Source: Paragonimus skrjabini miyazakii (Eukaryota; Platyhelminthes; Trematoda; Plagiorchiida; Troglotrematidae). From it: a stretch of 64,000 nt of DNA. The notes beneath the pieces were generated by a model. The model did no database searches and was not told where the DNA came from. It saw only the letters and a program-made list of their open reading frames with translations. Position 1 is the stretch's first letter. Each line of letters begins with the position of its first letter. The translations under genes and the position numbers were made by a program. Shown here piece by piece: positions 37,507-48,930 of this stretch. The DNA is taken from the NCBI GenBank assembly GCA_014338405.1, contig JTDE01000997.1:43517-107516 (forward strand), given 5' to 3'.

Positions 37507-38894
37507 TTGGTGTGTGGTCGGAACGAAATGGACCCCAAGCTTGTATCCCATGGAGAAGATATGCTATTCGGACAGCTAAGACCATCAATGCCGGTTTTCG
37601 CATAGGATGAGTCAGCGACGTACGGATTTGGTGGTTGTGCCGAAGGCGCTGTGAATAGTTGCGTGGGGATTAAGGATGGCCCATGGTTGGGTCCTGGGTT
37701 GAATAATCGATTTTGGTAAACAGAGGCTTCAGCATTGTTGTACGCTTCCATCAATCGTTCAGTGTGCGCGAATCGTGCTACCTCGGGTCTGTTAAAATAT
37801 TCCACTGACGACTCTGGGATGAAATCGGAATTTGGACCCGATGATTGTGATTGTGAACGTTGCTTGTAACCGAAAGGGATCGTTTCGGGAGATAGAATAT
37901 CATCAGGGCTTCCGCACAACATATGAAGTGGAACAGATGATGTGTATTCATCATATTCGGTAGGCCTTTTTCTATTTATTAGGCAGACTTCGGCCGCAGT
38001 CTGCCCGTCAGCCCTGTGAAAAGAAGCGGCGAGTACAGTGCCCATTCTCTGGCAAGATGCCGGTGTATTGGAATGATGGAAAGATAAGTTGTATGTTTGA
38101 GATGGTTGATCCCGTGACCACAGCTCATCACAAGACAATGTTGCAACCGTGGTACAATGCGCATACGGCTCGTTCTTAGATGTGTATTGTACATTTGCGA
38201 TGTGGACTGAATTAGGATCTATTGGATTAGGAGTGCGAACGCTTGTCCGGTGCGCAGTGACTTCCGATGCTGGATCATTGGTTTCGCTTTCTTGCGTAGT
38301 TCTTTGTACGCCAACTGCTTCAACTTGATCAAGTGGGGGTGTATTGTCTGGAAACTCCGGTAATGAGTGAGGTACATCATTTGGTTTGGTGTTTACAAGA
38401 TGAAAAGATGAATAATTTTGAGTATGTTGATGTACCTCATCAGAACTCGGTAGGACTGTCATTGATCTGGAGTCCAGGACACCACTTTTCGGCAGGTCTG
38501 AAACAAACGTTTTGACTGGAGAGTTTTTGTTATGTGCGTTGATTTCATGGCGTACATTTAGGTGGTTCTGAGACTTGTGTGGAAGCACATTCATCGTATT
38601 GTCGACCAAGAAAGATGCGTCAAAATATGTGGCTGCTGTCTTCACCTTGTCGCTGAGACCAGATGAAGGTTGTTGACTGACTGACCGCCTATTGCTTGAG
38701 TGCATCCATTCTTGCACAGTTTTAGCTGCGTTTTTTAATGGACGATCTTCGTTTTTCTCCACTGGTTCGTCTAGGACATAGCTGGAGTTGTCAGCTGGCA
38801 TTTCGAACGATGAGCCCTTTGAGCGTGAATCAGAACTACTGGAAACGGACGGTGGCTTATTCATCAACACCGGGCTCGTTGTTTCTGTGGCATG
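37507..38894 (-). CDS. Iroquois gene, long exon upstream of the homeodomain
   Basis: A frame of 462 codons plus two bases, opening after a textbook acceptor (CTTCCGTTTTTTCAG) and closing at AA|GTAGGT; those two bases plus the T of the homeodomain exon make Asn. This is the longest open frame in the window and well beyond chance. The product is rich in Ser, Pro, Asn, Thr and His with no recognisable domain; recurring short patches such as PEFPDNTPPLDQ and QSQSSGPNSDF suggest a disordered regulatory region. It fits the N-terminal half of an Iroquois protein, which is long and poorly conserved in flatworms. An in-frame ATG at residue 31 of the model (start of MNKPPS) is an alternative start if the upstream exon is not used. 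Confidence 0.85.
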
Positions 38895-39759
38895 CTGAAA
38901 AAACGGAAGCCATTAGGCATAACCTTTTACAAACAAATCACGCAGTCGGAATCTTACATTTAGGCATTGTTACGTTCAACTGTATATAGTCTCAAGTTGG
39001 CACTGATAACCAGTTCGAACCCATGTGAAAATTTCAACAGATGAGTTTAGACATTCTAAGCAATTAGGAACCATAATATCAGAGGATTAAGTGAAGATGT
39101 CACACTTACCATTGACAATCGACAGACAAAGTTACTACATATATTTGTGTATCAGATACATAGTACACCTTAAAACACTAATGCATCCAATAGCGCGGAC
39201 TAAAGAAGCTGTACAAGGTATTGTTTATTGGATGCAAACCAAAGGGAAGACTATTTTAACGTGTCATTAAAGAAGTGCTGACAGAGTTAACCTTACAAGT
39301 TGCTCATGAAAGGCACGCTTAAATCAAAAGGATTATAAATAATACGTTGGAATAATGAGTAACGTTACTGAGAAGTTAACTCGAAATGAGACAGCCAACA
39401 ACTGCTTGTTCAAATAGCTACTTAGAGCTAATGAATCTATTACACTCAGGTTAGATTTTGAGTAAATCCATTTCAAGAAATGAGTTCAGCTTGCGGAACA
39501 GGAGAGTAGTGAGTTGACAGTGAAAACGCAACATCCAAATTTTAGCAAGTTGCTTTTGAGATTAAATGAGCCTGAGGTTAGTGTCCAGCTTATTTCGAGT
39601 TCAACTAGGGTATAATACTGTTTACTCATTCTGTATGACCCATACTAGGTTGGTTAGGTGAGTAGCTATTAGTGTACACTCTGTCCGATATTATGGTACC
39701 CCAAATAGTTGTGACTTAGTTTTCTGTCTTATAGAATGGCTATGGTATTATGTCCTTAC
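38895..39759 (-). other. Iroquois intron 1 (0.87 kb)
   Basis: Donor GTAAGG, acceptor TTTTTTCAG. AT-rich, nothing recognised inside. Confidence 0.5.
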
Positions 39760-39819
39760 CTGAGTAGGTGACCTGGACCCGATGGCTTTGGTTGATGGCC
39801 AGCTGAAAAGATGAAACAT
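39760..39819 (-). CDS. Iroquois gene, probable 5' exon or 43-nt micro-exon
   Basis: A strong donor (ACTCAG|GTAAGG) at 39760 ends a frame in phase 0, as the next exon requires. Two readings are possible. If the ATG at 39819-39817 is the start, the exon contributes MFHLFSWPSTKAIGSRSPTQ and the whole protein is 1074 residues. But an excellent acceptor (CATGTTTCATCTTTTCAG) ends at 39803, which would make 39802-39760 an internal micro-exon of 43 nt entered in phase 2, with the true start further upstream. The context of the ATG (T at -3) is poor, which favours the micro-exon. A minus-strand frame at 40124-40345 (NAEVQKSVNQYQRKL) could be further coding sequence, but its donor phase does not fit. 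Confidence 0.5.
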
Positions 39820-40499
39820 GTAGACTACAAGGTTTGAGGTATTGGCTGTGTTGGACAGATTTGGAGAGTGAAGAATCAGGGTTCGGTGACCACTGTACAT
39901 GAACCAACTGTGTCCCATTCACGACTAGACGGTGAGTTACGTCACTGACTTCCTCATGAGAATAAACCGTTCTGGACTACTCCAGAGTGAAGCCCTCAGC
40001 ATGGTTTGAAGTTTGCCTCGACCACTTTACAGAGATCCGGCAGTCAATATGAGATTGTACATGTTTCTGTGTTCTAGTTCCGTAGCATACTGGCGTAGAT
40101 GAAAGGGGGATTTGAGCTACTGGGTGGTCTAAGTCTATAATGTGTACCTTGGCGAATCCATTTTCCCCTAACTATGCCGTCTTCCGAAAATGGCCCCCCA
40201 TCTCCCCGAAATGAGATGGTAGGCAGTAAACGCTCTTGTTGCCAATTCCCTTCACTAGACACAGACGTTTCAGCTACAGTGTGTTGTTTATCATGGCATA
40301 GTTTTCTTTGATACTGGTTCACGCTCTTCTGGACCTCAGCATTACGGTTCAGTCAGGAATAAAACAATCCATTATTAGATAGTCATCCGCGTGGCAAGGT
40401 CATCTGTGATAGATTGCTAGTAAGTGGTGAGAGTTTTGAATAATATAGGCTGAAGACCACTTTCATTCGATCATAATTCTTACATTCGATGACACATTC
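39820..40499. other. upstream flank of the Iroquois gene
   Basis: Holds the unassigned minus-strand frame around 40074-40345, which ends near a plausible donor (CCAAG|GTACAC). No promoter element is recognised. Confidence 0.35.
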
Positions 40500-40655
40500 A
40501 GCCAGCATTTTTCCAAGGCGGTCACTAGACTCGAGTCTTTCAACTGTTAGGGTTCACAGACAGTGCATGTTCTTACTACGAACTTCCGTTGAATTCCATC
40601 CACATACTCATAAGGTAACCATTTTGACCACTGTGTCGTTGACTTTACATTAAAT
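40500..40655 (-). repeat. family B copy, heavily diverged
   Basis: The order tail fragment, hammerhead remnant (40522-40566), B-box region and head (accactgtgtcgttgact) is kept on the minus strand. The stem III palindrome GACTCGAGTC survives, GAAA survives, and CTGACGA is lost. Confidence 0.6.
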
Positions 40656-41047
40656 ACTACCTAGTCATGGGTAGGCTAACCAAATTAGCACGACAGATTA
40701 GCTGTAGATATATTTCACTTCGGGTAAAAATTGGAATTGTTAATTTAACTTTAGATTTCGACCAGATAAATAAAGGTGTAACATAGCGCAATTCTTGCAA
40801 AAGTTAAAGAACCATAATGGGGCTGCAAAACCGTGCAAACTTAGCAACACCAGTACGGAACGTATGAGGACACAGTTGAAAAAAGGACCTGCATTTAAAC
40901 CGACGATCTACATTCACAGAGGTTATCTGGAGTATACCCTGAAATAAGACACTATTGGCGATGCTACATAATGACTACAACCATCAGTTTTTCGGTCTTT
41001 CCTAGATTGAAGTTGATGATGCAATGATTGATACAGTTTCCTTATAA

Positions 41048-41105
41048 CAAGGATGCGCTCAGCGTACGAGATCTAACAAGAGCAAAACTCGATTATAGTG
41101 TGTCT
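41048..41105 (+). repeat. family B hammerhead fragment
   Basis: aaggatgcgctcagcgtacg is followed by atctaacaagagcaaaactc, an eroded hammerhead (CTGACGA and GAAA both mutated). A tail-like piece (cctttcgaaagaggctgg) recurs at 41247, so an insertion may separate them. Confidence 0.5.
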
Positions 41106-42898
41106 TCACGTAAATAGTTGGCCAGAAGGTCTGACTGAATTTGAAGGATTTAAACAAATACGAGTGCTGCCCACTCTAAATGTCAAGATACATGTTATGA
41201 AGAGCACGATGGCTTTAGCACCTCCCATGGACTTTCAATCAACCCCTTTCGAAAGAGGCTGGCCGAAAAATTATGAGAATACGGAAGCCACCATTGACGG
41301 TGAATGGGTTTCAACCTACGTCAATCAAAATTCCTACCACTTATCAGTATGCAACACTTTAACCAGTCGGTGTCTTGTTTTTATTACACGAAGTCCACTG
41401 TTATCTTGCTATGTCAGGCTTCTATTCGAAGATATTTGCGTTAGTGGTCGACCCTTAAAACGATTGGCCATTTGCTGTTGCCATTATTCAGTATGACTGA
41501 CCTTGAAGAATTACGTGTATCATACGGTGGGTTAACTTGTAACTACACAACGAGTGGCTTTACTGAAGAAACGAGGTCTCTGAGGACCGAGCGTGTTAAT
41601 CCAGAAGGCTGCACGCATCTGAAAGAATAAACAAGGACTTTGTAGACTGTCTGCCACATCCCGAAGAGGTATCAGTTAGAACGGGCAATATATTACAGCG
41701 ATTTCGTCCTAAGTACTGTCATAATTTAGACTACAGGTCCCAGACAATTGTCTTTAAGCACCTTCTTAGCGAGTAGAATTATGCAAACAGAGTTAGCATA
41801 AATCATTCAGGGACGTGTGGTAACACCAAACCATCTTAGTTCCTTAGTACGTCTTTCAGCTAATTGTCGGTTGATTTGAGTTTTCCCTCAGATAAGCTGC
41901 AACTGCATAAAACTTTACTGAGCGTAAATAACAGAGCTTGATAGGTTATCATCAATCATTCTTAAATAACGGGCGGGAATTTTGCGTCAATTTCCAGATG
42001 TATCACATCACGGAAGATTGGTGGTTGCTGAAGGATTTCGGGTTACTTACAAGAAAGAAACGGTTGAACTGGGCTCAGTTTCATGCACATCTGTGCCACT
42101 ATTCCACATTTGCAACGTTTCCCACATTCAGTTGCCATTCTTCTCAACTGTCTAAACAAATGTTTAACCGAGGTGGATTAGAAGTCTAACTTCACCGCAA
42201 CTCAAAAGGTTATCGTGCTTAGTTCAAACTGTGTTTACCTGCTGAGTTCCGACAAAGGTGATGCCGATCAGGAAGTGCCAGTTTGTGGATGAAGATCATG
42301 GAATGATGTAGCTGATATCCTTTATTTCCCCATAGACCTCGCCAAATAGCTCGGTCAAACTGTCAAGGCAGTTCTAGTTCCGTTATCTATTACGTAACAT
42401 CTCTGAGTGGGTCAATGTTATTTTCACTCATTAAAGACAATCGATAGAAGAAAAGCTCTAATGGCTGTCAATCTTTTCACATGAAAACAAACTTCTGTCT
42501 CAACTTCTTCCAACGAAGCAGCAAGATATTACGTTGTTACAGTGTGACATGGTCTCTTTGTGTGATCGATGTTTCACCAAAGTAAAAAAACTCATTCAAG
42601 TATGTTCTTTTTCGTTTAACAACACCGATTGCTTCACAACTTCAAATCTTATGTGCTCCCTACTGGGTGTACTGTTCATTTGTTGCTATTTTCCAGGTTT
42701 GTTGACTCGTGATACTGTGCCTTTGGTAGATCTAATGCAGTCGTGACGATAATTTTGTATTTTTTTTATAGCCAGCCAGTTCACTTTATTGTTTTTTATC
42801 GCTGTATGGCGCTCAAGACTTTGACCAACTCATCGTATTCCCTTAATCGGGATCTTTCAAAATCCTGCCGGGGCAGTCGATCCCCTGAGTCATTTGGT
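41106..42898. other. non-coding stretch
   Basis: The 132-codon plus-strand frame at 41098-41496 starts inside repeat sequence and shows no domain, so I do not call it. Confidence 0.4.
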
Positions 42899-43073
42899 GG
42901 ATTCCATATGAGACAGTGGGACGGGTGGGTCACCAAGTCCAAATGTGAAATTTCTGAACTCCTCCCGTGGCTTCGTAGCTCAACTGGTAGAGCGCTTGCC
43001 GCGTTGAGGCATAGTGTTTCTGTCGCTGGTTCGAATCCAGCTGAAGCCCTGACTTTTCACAATTAGGTCTCAT
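42899..43073 (+). repeat. tRNA-derived SINE (family A), copy 3, best preserved
   Basis: A leader (ggattccatatgagaca, then tccaaatgtgaaatttctga) is followed by a tRNA-like body at 42968-43048. In the body, GGCTTCG pairs with TGAAGCC with one G-T pair, the A box is TAGCTCAACTGGTAGAGC, the T arm GCTGG-TTCGAAT-CCAGC is perfect, and a TGCC/GGCA stem takes the anticodon place. The tail is ttttcacaattaggtctcat. The leader is shared with the copy at 17.0 kb. Confidence 0.85.
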
Positions 43074-46000
43074 CTAAAGTCATAAATCTGCCAAACTACT
43101 TATCGGTAATATTTATTAGGCTTCAATACGACGCAAGAATGTTCAGTTATTCGCGTGCGTCAGGCTTGTTGTGATTCCGTTAGTTCTCATTTGGCTGGAT
43201 TCCTTGTCACTGAAGTAGCTGCGGAAGTGGAAAAAAAGTTTCTTTCAACTTTTTTCGATGGTCCTTGCCCCCTGTTGTGAATCATTGCTCAGTGATTTAT
43301 AAATGAGCTATGTTCATCAAGTCCGTTGGCCCGTGGAACACCAGGCAGTCATCTCGCAAGAAGTTTGAAGTGCATTGTCCGCAGTTGACACCAAGACTAA
43401 ATTAATACTTTGAGTAATTACTTCGTTGAATACTCTATAACCTCATGTTTGAAATCGGTATAAGTATATGTTGTGAGTATGAGTCATGTGATTTAAAAAT
43501 ATCTGAGAATATGTGCGGGTCTTGACAATATGGAAGTCACTGATAATCCTTGATTTCAGTCACAAAGACAGTTATAATCGTACGGGTTTTATCTTTATCG
43601 ACTTTTACGTAACACTGTAACAAAATAACTGTAAATTAAAAGTAATAAAAAATGAAACCATTTATGTGATTGGATCCTCATACGCTATGAAAATGTAAAT
43701 GCAAACATACAGCATCTCACTTGATTCTATCCGGTTTAATAAATTTAATTTTCCAAACTAGGACCTATAAGTTGTCTGATCTATTAGTCAGGTACACTTC
43801 ACGTGTTCAACCCATATTTGAGTGACCTGACAAAGCACAGTAAAAGAAGCTGTCCTTCAGTGCCAATTTTTTGCTGTTCTGCCTCATAGCAATAACTCAT
43901 TTGTGTCCCAGAAGCATAAATGATGTCAGAACTCAATCATTCTTTTTTTAGTCAACTTAGTTGATATGTTTTCACCTGTCATTTGAAGCGGTCACCTACT
44001 CCTACGCTTTTCCGATACCTACTGTTTTGATACCAGTTGTGACCAAACGTGGTTGGCGTTCACTTTGCTACAGTCTAAATCGTTAAACAGAAATCAGTAA
44101 CATACTAAACTACTAAACATGTTATTATTTTGCTGAAAGGATTTGGGAGGTACTGACATTTTGGAGGCTAGTTAGATCAAGTTAACAAAAAGGATATATC
44201 AAGTAATCACTTATTCGTTCTCTATAAACATAGTTTATATTATCAATGGTTTATATTCTGGGTTACTATAGAAAGATCGTTTAGCATTTGGGAAATCTTG
44301 CACAAGTTACTATCCCTCCTATTCTTACCTGTATACCTCAAGTACAGGATTTAGAACGTCATTTGCACTCTTGTACCCCAAATTGTGGATCGAAATGTAC
44401 AGTCTCTTGGGCATTGTTTACATTGAGAAGACTGAACAAACAGGTTTAGTTTGCCTGCCCACTGAAAAATTTTGAAACGACTGACAGATAACCTAGTACT
44501 CAGTGTGAAGTTGGTCATATCCATCTTAACTAATGGTATGTAATAATGTCATATCTCAAAAACCTACTAACCGAAAGAACAGTAACGAGATCAGTCTTTG
44601 AGGTTAAGTTTGATTACATGCATTTGAAACCGTTTGAAGAATAAGGGATATTGTAGAATCGTTACAAATTCCGCATACCAGAAGTAATCGTAATGCAACC
44701 GATGCCCCCTACTGCAGTACACACAGCAAGATTGTACCAGCCGAAGGAAAATTCCAAGTGGCAAAGTTCTCACAGACTGAAAACTGCATATAAGAAATGA
44801 AAACGTAACATCCGAAGCAACTGACAAAAATAATAAGTTTATTTTGGTTTGTTGGAAGTGATTTATTGTCAACTATTCCCCCACGGAAGCTTTCAAATTT
44901 CCCCTCAAAAGGCATCACATTCTTCGGCATTCCTCATTAATCACTTCTACGGATAAATTTGTTCTTATCCACTACCAAAGGACAATGTTATACACTGCGG
45001 ACACCAACGGTGATGGCAGACGTTTTTCTGATCTCAACATTCCATAAAACCTTGTCATCCTCACGAATTATTGCTTGCTGGGACAGTTTGGTTAATGCTG
45101 CATACTGTTATCAAGATCATTAAAAAAAGAAGGATTTCTTGATGAGACTGGATGACAGCAACCTGACGATTCGACATGCAGACTGTCTTGTAAAGTCCAT
45201 CTACTGCAGCCAAAAAATGTGTGGCTCGTGCTTAATTCAAACGGCTAATGAGGCAACAATCTTTGATCTTCCGGTATCACAGTTGTAAGGGTTTTGAAAC
45301 ATTCCGTTCAATCTTTCGGCCATGTAGTATTCAGTGTTTCTAAATAATTTTATCCGACTTGCCCACCATTATTCTTCCAACTGTGCTAACGGTACCCAAT
45401 CAATCAATTACTTCTTTAGGTCCTACTGTACTTCCCCCATACCAAAGCATGCGGTTGTTCTTTCCACCGATCAACGTCTATCAATCAATCAAAGTAATTT
45501 CATATAAAAGTGCTTTCGCACCAAGGCTACATACTTATTGCGTCTTCGATGATAGCACAATAATCATATGGCGCTTTTAACGGTTTATTTTTCTGTTTGT
45601 CCCGCGTGCATAGAGAATTGTTAATGCACAAACAAGTGCATATTACTATTCATTTTTTGTGCACGTATATCCTGGCCCTGATAGTACCAACCTCAGTTTC
45701 CTTTCTATGGTAGGTTTTAATATTAGTTCTAAAACTGGGTATTCACCGGTGGTGAATTTATCCAGATTAATTAAATCCTCAACTGTTGTATTATGTCGTT
45801 GTGACCCTTTACCATAAGTCATCAATGGTCATCACAAAGCACTTGCTATCCGGTGACTTCCGTAAACGTCTTGGGAATTCTACAACCAGTACATTCAGCT
45901 GTTTCATTAACGTGGATGTGACTTCATCCGACATACGACATAATCTACACCGTGGGGAGATGAAAACATGAAACATCTGGCACCGAATTCTCTTGACGTA

Positions 46001-48744
46001 TTTCGTGGAGAGGGAAAAGGGAACGGGTGTTGACACGTCAAAGTTCCCCCCCCCCGTCTCTGTCGAACGATGAGGGCTGGACTATCTGAAACGTGATCTG
46101 TTCAAGGTGGTGATTGCGCAAGTTCGCTTCAATGATAACGTTCCATATTACTGCATGAAGAGGGGTGGTTAGTACAGTGGACGAACAGTCGCGCATGCTC
46201 ATCATCCCATGGGAGGAAACGAATTCACTCCAGAGTAATGTGAGGTTGAGGTGGGAAGTTGATAATGTTGATAACATTCGTGTGTCAGACGGTCATACTA
46301 TCTGAATTACGTGATTTATTTATGAAACAATATTTTTATCTTCACTTTCATCGAGTTTAGGTTTGTACGCCAAACCTATAGTACGTTTTTCGTGCTTCAA
46401 CAATGATCGTAATCAGTTTAAACCGGTATGAGGTGGTTCTTTTCTATGTGTCAAAAATAGGAAGTTATAAATTTGAAAAATTGGAGTCCGAGCACATTCT
46501 TAGGTAGACTGATACACGTGTCCGAGGTCTCTACTTCAAACTTTTGTAATTGTGGTACCAAATTCTGTGTACATTTTTCTATTTACGTATGCGACGTTTT
46601 TTTTACATGTAGAAAAACTGCTTTCCAGTCATGTCACTGGCATTGTGACTCAGATTATAGGCAAATTATCCTCCAGAATCTTAAAACTCTCACTCTTGAA
46701 AATGTTTGGTTGTAAACGTTTCCTTGTCGGAACTCGGTGTATGATTATACCAGTAAAATACTACCTATCTTGAGCTTTCACTTTTGCCAAGGTAATGTGC
46801 AGTAAAATAGCACGGAAATACGCGTTCCTCAAATCTAAATTGGTTCACTCGCTTTAAAGAACTGCTTCCCAAAGTCCGACTTTTGCTTTCCTTGTCAGGA
46901 GTTTAAGATGTTTCCTAACGTCCCCATATTTAATTACGTCTCGCCCATCGTTATATTCTCTCTGTTGTCTTATCATTTTTCCCGGACCCTTCTTAATAAT
47001 TGCATTTATTAACCATCTGTAAACCTGACTCATTTCGATTCCTGACGAAACACTTCCGATAAGATGAATTGTAACTATTTTCGTCCAACTCACACTGTAT
47101 TTAGTTGCTTCGTTTGAGCTTCACAAATCTGTCATATGTTTGAAATACTTTCTTTTGACATCTGCAAACTGGTTGTCAATTCTTCCTAGATTGTTAGGGT
47201 ATCTTTCTGTAACAAGCAAGCACATGAAATGGAGTGTTAATAGCTCGTAGATACGTACTCTGTACCACTCAATGATGTTTCACTTTCGACTATAGACGTA
47301 ACTTTCATTTTCCCCTCGTTTATATATATAACAGTTCGTCGATTGAGTATGCACCATTTCTATATGAGCGAGAAAGATATGGAAGCCACGTCTATTATTA
47401 CTTGCTTATTACAAATATATATATATCTATATTGAGTAAAAAGTGGTTCTTTCTCTAACGTGCCCTCCCAAGAACTGTCAATCTCACACAGAGACCAAAT
47501 TTGTCCAGTCTGTTCGAGCCTCTATAGAAATCTAGGAACCTCCCATATCCAATTAAAAACCACAAGGCTGACCCTGGTTTGGTTCGTTTCTTCTTTCAGG
47601 GGCGCGATTGCGGTTACATACAGTTTTGTCCCTCGAAATATGTAGTCCAGTTGACCTGATTACCATGCCAACAGCTTAGATTGTCCAATGTCGTTAGGGC
47701 TAATATCTCATCGGTTCTGGATTAACAAGTGTCACTCCAGGTGATCTGTTTTGTATCGGACCACAGGTCAGTTTCAGAGCACGAGCAGCACCAGGCCTTC
47801 ACCTTAGTAGATTACCGGTGGGTAAAGTATGTTTTCACCTCACTTCCTGCATGGGTGGTTTCGTCAAGGTAGTCATTGATTTCGATGAGTTCCATCAGTA
47901 ATCTTGCTAGCAGGTTAACTGTATGCGCAAGTGAAAATTCACCTATCAGATGGTAATAAGGTTCCATAATAATTGTTTTCATTTGATTCTTATAGAAGTG
48001 AGTTGATCGACATAAGCTGTGTTTCAGCAGCTGTATTAGTTTTCCAGTAACCTCTGAAGTTTAGGCCGTAATGAACAGCTAGCATTGCTTGTTTACGTCG
48101 GTGTTGTTGCCTAACTAGACGCAAGTGGCTGGGTTTCTTTTAGAACCAAGTAGACTCTTCTTTTACACATAAGAACTACGGTTTATTTGGGGCTGCATTA
48201 TTCTCTCACCGTTAACAGATGAAAGTGCATTTCCGCGAATCACCTGTGAACTCTAAATCTCGTCTTCTATGTAGAACTTGAGTTCGACCACTACATAGTT
48301 GTAGTTTGTGCAGATAGCGTCGGAAGACCTATGTAGAACCCACCACAGCGTCAGTCTGTATGCAAATTATCTCATGAAATACCACAATATCTAATCTATA
48401 TAGGCGCACGCATTATGTACGGTCTGTAACTAAGCATACGGTGCAGCCCCCTTTACTGTAAAGTTTCTTGCTCCACATTTGATACAACCATGGATGGATA
48501 TGTATGTCTAACTAGACAATTTAATAGCTTAACGGTCTTGGCCAAGAATGGGCGTTCAGGGACAAAAAATCTGAATGAATGCGTATCGATCAACGAGATA
48601 CGGCTAATTTAGAATCTGCCATTAACATTTCCTTGCGTTTGGCATACTGTCACTAATGATGAATTCCGGATTCTGAATAATACTCAAAATGATACGCTAA
48701 CAGAAACTGTTGCCAGTACCGAAATTTGCATTCCGATTCACGTT
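43074..48744. other. non-coding stretch with simple repeats
   Basis: Only short AT runs (47320-47335 and 47414-47426), a caatcaatcaa patch near 45405 and 45480, and the C10 run at 46046 stand out. Open frames are chance length. Confidence 0.4.
46046..46055 (+). repeat. C10 homopolymer
   Basis: Ten consecutive C, unusual for this AT-rich window; read length errors are likely here. Confidence 0.85.
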
Positions 48745-48930
48745 CACATACTTGTTCACCACTGCGCCACTACTTCTACGTTAAGCAAGATCGATAAATC
48801 ACACAAAAATGCTGGGCCAGATCCACTTATGAACAATGTTCAAACCGTAGCGAGTCTAGAGTTCAATGTTTTTGTTCGAAAGAGGTTGATGGAAATGTCC
48901 ATTTGAATGTGACATTTTCAATAAAATGTA
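48745..48930. repeat. two opposed family B fragments
   Basis: A minus-strand head (48745-48810: ttgttcaccactgcgccact) is followed by a plus-strand end of hammerhead and tail (48850-48930: cgagtctagagttcaatg, then gttcgaaagaggttgatgg). The two pieces face away from each other. Confidence 0.6.

Noticed and set aside
40074..40345. Additional 5' exon of the Iroquois gene
   Set aside because: The frame looks coding, but its best donor leaves phase 1 while the next exon needs phase 2 (or starts its own protein).
42968..43048. Functional tRNA gene
   Set aside because: The body recurs with a shared leader and tail at several loci and has extra bases before the T arm, so it is a SINE head.
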